A stretch of 64,000 nucleotides of DNA from NCBI RefSeq assembly GCF_000974445.1, contig NZ_BBOJ01000014.1, positions 372,001-436,000 of the forward strand, read 5' to 3'. Below are positions 59,945 to 64,000 of this stretch, piece by piece; position 1 is the first letter of the stretch, and each line of letters begins with the position of its first letter. This DNA is from Lentzea aerocolonigenes (GTDB lineage: Bacteria; Actinomycetota; Actinomycetes; Mycobacteriales; Pseudonocardiaceae). Under the pieces are notes generated by a model. The model made no database searches, was not told where the DNA came from, and saw only the letters and a program-made list of their open reading frames with translations. The translations under genes were made by a program, and so were the position numbers.

Positions 59945-61561
59945 TCACACCTCCACGCGCACGAGTTTGCGCATCCACAACGAGCCGAGGACGACCATCA
60001 CGGCGGCGAACGCGAGCATCACGATGCCGATCAACGTCGTGTAGAGCGGCCGCATGTACTCCGGCCGGATCCAGAACAGGAACGCGGCCAGGCCGATCGG
60101 CAGACCGACCAGGACGTAGGCGGACAGGCGGCCCTCCGCCGACAGCGCGCGGACGTGCCGCCGGGTCTGGGACCGGTCGCGCATGGTCGTCACGGTGGTC
60201 ATCAGCACCTCGGCGAGGTTGCCGCCGACCTGGCGCTGGATCCGGACCGCCATCACGACCCACGAGAGGTCCGCGCTGCGCATCCGAAGCGCCACGAGGT
60301 CGAGGGCGTCCTCCAGCTCGGCGCCGATGCGGGTGGCGGCCAGCGCGCGGGAGAACTCGCCCGCGGTCGGCTGGGTGTCGTCCCGCACGACCGCGTCGAT
60401 GGACTGGGCCAGCGAGAAACCCGAGCGCAACGAGCTCGCGATCAGCTGCAGCACGTCCGGCAGCTGGTCGGCGAACGCCGCACGGCGCTTGGAGGTCCGC
60501 ATCTTCATCACCAACGCCGTCGCGAGCCAGCCGAGCAGCGCGCCCACCGGCACACCGATCCACCCGGTCGTCACCACGGTGAGCAGCGCGGCGAGCCCCG
60601 CTGCGGTGCAGATCCGCAGCAACGTCCACTCCGCCGGGCTCGCCTTCATCCCCGCGAGGTCCAGCCGATCGGACAGACGGGCAGCGCTGACGTCGCTCAT
60701 GATCCGGCGTGTCCACACCACGGCGGTCTGCGCTGCCTGGTTCTCCTCCGGTGCGGCGGCGGCTTCCTGCGCGCCGTAGTGCTCCAGGTGCCGTTCGAGC
60801 TTGCGGCCCGTCGCGGAACGACGCGGCGTCAGCATCGTCATCACGACGACGAACACCACGAGGAACGTGCCGGCGATCAGCGTCATCGTCTGCCAGTTCA
60901 GCCCCGGCGTCGGAGCGGGCACGGCGACGGGCGCGGGCGCCGGCTCAGGCGTCGCGACAGCGGTGGGCTCAGGAGGAACCGAGGACGGCACGACCAGCGC
61001 GGCGAACGCGGCGGCCAGTGCGGAGGCGTCCGAGGCCGTCAGCAGACGTCCACCCGCCGCCGCGGCGATCCGGCCCAGCGCGTCGTCGCTGTACTGGAAC
61101 CCGATCACGTCGGTCGGCACACCGGCGGCGGCGACAGCGGAGACCGCAGCGTCCACAGTGGACTTGCTGACCGTGTCCTCGCCGTCGGACACGATCACCA
61201 TCCGCCGCTCCGAGATGCCCTGCAACGCGGACAGCCCGACCGGGACGGCGTCGAACAACGACGTGTCTCCCTTTGCCTGCAAGCGATCCAGTGCCGCACC
61301 CACCGCACCGCGGTCCGCGGTCGGTGCCAGCACGAGCGACGGCTGTGAGGAGAACGTCACGAGACCGACCTGCACGTCCGCGGGCAGACCCGAGACGTAG
61401 GTCGCGATCGCCTGTCGTGCCACCACGATCCGGTCCGGTGCCATCGAGCCGCTGGTGTCGAGCAGCACGACCACCCCGCGAGACGGTGCGGCAGAAGCGA
61501 AAGCCGTGAACACGAACGTCAGCAGCGCGCCGACGAGGAACCCCGCGAGAACCCGCTTCAT
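59945..61561 (-). CDS. tadB: VWA-TadB fusion protein
   Basis: The 538-residue protein has a signal peptide (1-24), a von Willebrand factor A domain (about 28-190) and a proline-rich linker. A TM segment follows (about 225-245, TLIAGTFLVVFVVVMTMLT), and then the TadB-type T2SSF platform domain (about 330-535). The metal-ion-dependent adhesion site is complete: LLDTSGSM, GDTSLFD and VSDGEDT. The VWA part should sit outside the cell and the T2SSF loops inside. Most TadB proteins lack this N-terminal domain. It overlaps tadA by 4 nt (ATGA). Confidence 0.88.
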   Translation of the reverse strand: MKRVLAGFLVGALLTFVFTAFASAAPSRGVVVLLDTSGSMAPDRIVVARQAIATYVSGLPADVQVGLVTFSSQPSLVLAPTADRGAVGAALDRLQAKGDTSLFDAVPVGLSALQGISERRMVIVSDGEDTVSKSTVDAAVSAVAAAGVPTDVIGFQYSDDALGRIAAAAGGRLLTASDASALAAAFAALVVPSSVPPEPTAVATPEPAPAPVAVPAPTPGLNWQTMTLIAGTFLVVFVVVMTMLTPRRSATGRKLERHLEHYGAQEAAAAPEENQAAQTAVVWTRRIMSDVSAARLSDRLDLAGMKASPAEWTLLRICTAAGLAALLTVVTTGWIGVPVGALLGWLATALVMKMRTSKRRAAFADQLPDVLQLIASSLRSGFSLAQSIDAVVRDDTQPTAGEFSRALAATRIGAELEDALDLVALRMRSADLSWVVMAVRIQRQVGGNLAEVLMTTVTTMRDRSQTRRHVRALSAEGRLSAYVLVGLPIGLAAFLFWIRPEYMRPLYTTLIGIVMLAFAAVMVVLGSLWMRKLVRVEV

Positions 61562-62919
61562 CGCACACCACCCACGAACAGGTGCGGAGGAACGTCGACC
61601 CCGCGGTCCCGCAACCGTTCCACGAAGTGCGGCCGCAGCCCGGTCGACTGGAGCTGGCCCCGGTAGAAGCCGCGCTCGTCGACCCCGGCGTGGAAGTCGA
61701 ACTGGAAGATGTCCTGCAGCGTCACGATCTCGCCCTCCATCCCGATGACCTCCGTGATGTGGGTGATCCGCCGCGTGCCGTCCTTGAGCCGCGACTGGTG
61801 CACGATCACGTCGATCGCGGACGCCATCTGCTCGCGGATCGCCCGCGCCGGCAGGTCGACGCCCGCCATCAGCACCATGGTTTCCAGGCGGGACAACGAG
61901 TCGCGCGGCGAGTTCGAGTGCACCGTGGTGATAGAGCCGTCGTGACCGGTGTTCATGGCCTGCAACATGTCCAGCGCGGCACCGTCGCGCACCTCGCCGA
62001 CGATGATCCGGTCCGGCCGCATGCGCAGCGCGTTGCGGACCAGGTCCCGCACGGCCACCTCACCGCGCGACTCCACGTTCGGCGGGCGGGCCTCCAGGCG
62101 CAGCACGTGGTCCTGGCGCAGCTGGAGCTCGGCGGCGTCCTCGATGGTGACGATGCGTTCGTCGGCCGGCACGAACGACGACAGCACGTTCAGCGACGTC
62201 GTCTTGCCGGAGCCGGTGCCGCCCCCGATCAGGATGTTCATCCGCCCGTGCACGCACGCCTGGAGCAGGTACGCGGTCGCGGGCGTCAGCGTGCCGAAGC
62301 CGACCAGGTCGTCGACGGTGAACGGGTCCGCGGCGAACTTGCGGATCGTCAGCACCGAGCCGTCCAGCGCGATCGGCGGCACGACGGCGTTGACGCGGCT
62401 GCCGTCGGGCAGGCGGGCGTCGACCATCGGCGAGGCCTCGTCCACCCGGCGGCCGACCTTGGCGACGATCTTGTCGATCGTGCGGCGCAGGTGCGACTCG
62501 TCGGCGAACGCCACGGGCACCGGTTCCAGCCGGCCCGCGCGTTCCACGTAGACCTGGTCGTGGCCGTTCACCATGATCTCGGAGATGCCGGGGTCCCGCA
62601 GGTAGGGCTCCAGCGGGCCGTGACCGAGGATCTCGTCCAGCACCTCCAGGGCGATGCGGGCCCGGTCGGCGTTGGTCAGCGGCGTCTCGTCGCGTTCCAG
62701 CACGGCCTGCAACGTCTGGCGCACACGGGTTTCCAGCTCGCGCTGGTCGAGGTGCGCGTCGTAGAGCTTGGGGCCGAGCACCTCCAGCAGACCCGCGTGC
62801 ACGCTGCGCTTGACCTCGGCGAACGGGTCCGCGGCACGGGTGTGACGGCGCGCCACCGGTGTGGGCGACACGGATTCCCGTTGTGCGGCAATGCGATTGG
62901 CCAGGCTCAACGGAACCAC
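61558..62919 (-). CDS. tadA: Tad/CpaF secretion ATPase TadA
   Basis: The 453-residue hexameric ATPase has an N-terminal helical domain and the GspE/VirB11 core. Walker A is GGGTGSGKTTSLNVL at about 228, the Asp box is around IVTIEDAAEL, Walker B is RIIVGEVRDGAALDML, and the His box is GHDGSITTVHSNS. It powers Tad pilus assembly at the cytoplasmic side. The GTG start lies 12 nt inside the tadZ 3' end, so translation is coupled; a TTG just downstream is an alternative. Confidence 0.92.
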   Translation of the reverse strand: MVPLSLANRIAAQRESVSPTPVARRHTRAADPFAEVKRSVHAGLLEVLGPKLYDAHLDQRELETRVRQTLQAVLERDETPLTNADRARIALEVLDEILGHGPLEPYLRDPGISEIMVNGHDQVYVERAGRLEPVPVAFADESHLRRTIDKIVAKVGRRVDEASPMVDARLPDGSRVNAVVPPIALDGSVLTIRKFAADPFTVDDLVGFGTLTPATAYLLQACVHGRMNILIGGGTGSGKTTSLNVLSSFVPADERIVTIEDAAELQLRQDHVLRLEARPPNVESRGEVAVRDLVRNALRMRPDRIIVGEVRDGAALDMLQAMNTGHDGSITTVHSNSPRDSLSRLETMVLMAGVDLPARAIREQMASAIDVIVHQSRLKDGTRRITHITEVIGMEGEIVTLQDIFQFDFHAGVDERGFYRGQLQSTGLRPHFVERLRDRGVDVPPHLFVGGVR

Positions 62920-64000
62920 CTCTTCGAGGACTTCGCGGCGACGACGGGCTCGGCGAGCACGTGCTCGCGGGCGAACCGCGAGATGGCCTCGCTCACCGGG
63001 TGCTTCGGCAGGTCGAGGACGATCGGGTTGCCCTTGTTGACGGAGATCGGCACGTCCCGGCTGGACGGCACGTGCGCGCGGATGTCGCTGCGCACAACGC
63101 GGTCGATGTCGTCCATCGTCAGGCCGACTTTCGCGTCGGACCGGTTCAGCACGACCGACCGGATGTCGTGCGCGTACGACAGCAGGTCCAGCATGTCGAG
63201 CGTCACGCGCAGGTTCTTCAGCGCGGGCACGTCCGGCGTGGTCAGCAGGACGTGGTGGTGCGAGGCGTCCATCGCGGCCAGCACGTGCTCGCTGAACGCG
63301 GACGGCGTGTCCACCACGACGTAGTCGAACATCGTCGGCAGCACCTCCAGCAGCTCGCCGACCAGCGACGCCGGAATCCGTTCCGCGTCACCGGGTTCGA
63401 CGGGCGCGAGCAGCGCGCTCAGCCCCGGCCGGCACGCCGTGAGCAGCGACGACGCGCCTGTCACGTCGACGTGACCGAGCATGCCGAGCCCGTGCACGAT
63501 CGTGCGGACCGGCTCCGCCCGCAGGCAGATGCCGACGTCGCCGAACGCGAGGTCGAGGTCCACCAGGCACACCGACCGCGCACCACCGGCGGCGAGCACC
63601 GAGGCGAGGTTCACCGCGAGCGTGGTCTTGCCGCACCCGCCCTTCGCGGAGAAGACCGTGATCACCTGGCCGTGCCTGCGCTCGTCGACCCGGGGCTGCG
63701 GTACCCCGGTGACCTGCGCGGACAACGCCCGCGAGCGAGCACAGGCATCGGCCAGGGACGCGAGGTCGTCCCGCGCGACAACCTCACGAACACCCGCGCG
63801 CAACGCCCGCGTCAGCACCCCGACGTCGAGCACCTCGCGCAGCAGCACCACGCCGACCACGGGACGGTCGACCCGCAGCGCCTCGGTGAACGACAGCGCC
63901 TCGTTCAGGTCGATGGCCGCGCCGATGACGACGAGCAGCTCAGACGGGTCGGCGGCGAGCAACCGGCCGGCTTCGGAGAGCGTGGCCGCGGTGAGGACGT
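62907..64000 (-). CDS. tadZ: TadZ/CpaE-like ATPase (5' truncated by window)
   Basis: The reading frame is open to the window edge, so the true start lies beyond 64000. The visible 364 residues show an ARD/receiver-like N-terminal domain and a ParA/MinD-type ATPase with SAKGGCGKTTLAVNLASVLA (deviant Walker A) and CLVDLDLAFGDVG. A switch region FDYVVVDTPSAFSEHVLAA follows. TadZ places Tad machines at the cell pole. It overlaps tadA by 13 nt and is the first visible gene of the operon. Confidence 0.9.
   Translation of the reverse strand, partial: VLTAATLSEAGRLLAADPSELLVVIGAAIDLNEALSFTEALRVDRPVVGVVLLREVLDVGVLTRALRAGVREVVARDDLASLADACARSRALSAQVTGVPQPRVDERRHGQVITVFSAKGGCGKTTLAVNLASVLAAGGARSVCLVDLDLAFGDVGICLRAEPVRTIVHGLGMLGHVDVTGASSLLTACRPGLSALLAPVEPGDAERIPASLVGELLEVLPTMFDYVVVDTPSAFSEHVLAAMDASHHHVLLTTPDVPALKNLRVTLDMLDLLSYAHDIRSVVLNRSDAKVGLTMDDIDRVVRSDIRAHVPSSRDVPISVNKGNPIVLDLPKHPVSEAISRFAREHVLAEPVVAAKSSKRWFR

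Noticed and set aside
61582-63324. 580-residue plus-strand frame
   Set aside because: Antisense to tadA and tadZ, which have intact ATPase motifs.
1-64000. tRNA or rRNA genes
   Set aside because: No cloverleaf with GTTCGAATCC-type T-arm or conserved rRNA sequence was seen on either strand; the structure at 17911-18002 lacks tRNA features.

Overview
The window is high-GC actinobacterial DNA with dense gene packing, many GTG starts and frequent 1-4 nt start/stop overlaps. Protein content (GlgM/GlgC, SigE/RseA/HtrA/TatB, LpqY-SugABC, DUF2332 and a Tad locus with a VWA-TadB fusion) suggests a member of the Pseudonocardiales such as a Lentzea, Saccharothrix or Amycolatopsis relative. The genus is an inference. 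I see no rRNA, tRNA or CRISPR.

Backbone. From memory of gene order, the window follows the Mycobacterium tuberculosis segment from Rv1212c to Rv1239c: glgM and glgC (5259-7713), an O-methyltransferase, sigE-rseA-htrA-tatB (8613-11720), mrp, a DUF1003 membrane protein and an MgtE-N/CBS protein (13912-15643), a DUF4190 protein (18232), a general-stress-type membrane protein (35224), the lpqY-sugA-sugB-sugC trehalose-type ABC transporter (35941-40191) and corA (48897-49976). Accessory genes interrupt this core in several places.

Region by region. 1-5168: a secreted M19-type metallohydrolase, a LysR/MFS divergent pair and a lipoprotein. 5259-15643: glycogen/maltosyl-phosphate enzymes, envelope-stress sigma module, Tat component, Fe-S carrier, MarR, Nudix, membrane proteins. 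15659-21547: an APH(6)-like kinase, a CitE-type lyase, an acyl-CoA dehydrogenase and hypotheticals. 21759-35133: an unusual secreted module made of a 2245-residue six-LamG protein, a 2027-residue RHS protein ending in a Hint autoprotease domain and a short variable tail, and an overlapping candidate immunity gene. A perfect actinobacterial LexA (SOS) box lies about 190 bp upstream. 35224-40191: sugar ABC operon. 40443-48854: SDR, nucleotidyltransferase, ArsR/SRPBCC pair, small membrane proteins, ParB-like protein, metallophosphoesterase, DUF2332. 48897-56441: corA with a candidate Mg2+-type leader peptide, MaoC dehydratase, second DUF2332, Nudix, PH-domain, PHP and MarC proteins, ArsC-like, RecB-like nuclease. 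56440-58200: an IS605-type element with an intact tnpB and a decayed tnpA. 58303-64000: a pseudo-receiver LuxR regulator and the tadC, VWA-tadB, tadA, tadZ genes, the last cut by the window edge.

How the genes work together. GlgM/GlgC and LpqY-SugABC belong to alpha-glucan/trehalose metabolism, which is linked in mycobacteria. SigE, RseA and HtrA form an extracytoplasmic stress circuit, and an ECF-type promoter precedes sigE. Many monocistronic genes carry a TANNNT -10 element only 6-8 nt before the start codon, which points to leaderless transcripts and helps fix several starts. The best candidates for something undescribed are the LamG-RHS-Hint toxin/immunity locus with its SOS box, the corA leader peptide, the tnpB element with a dead transposase, and the degenerate receiver regulator next to the tad genes.
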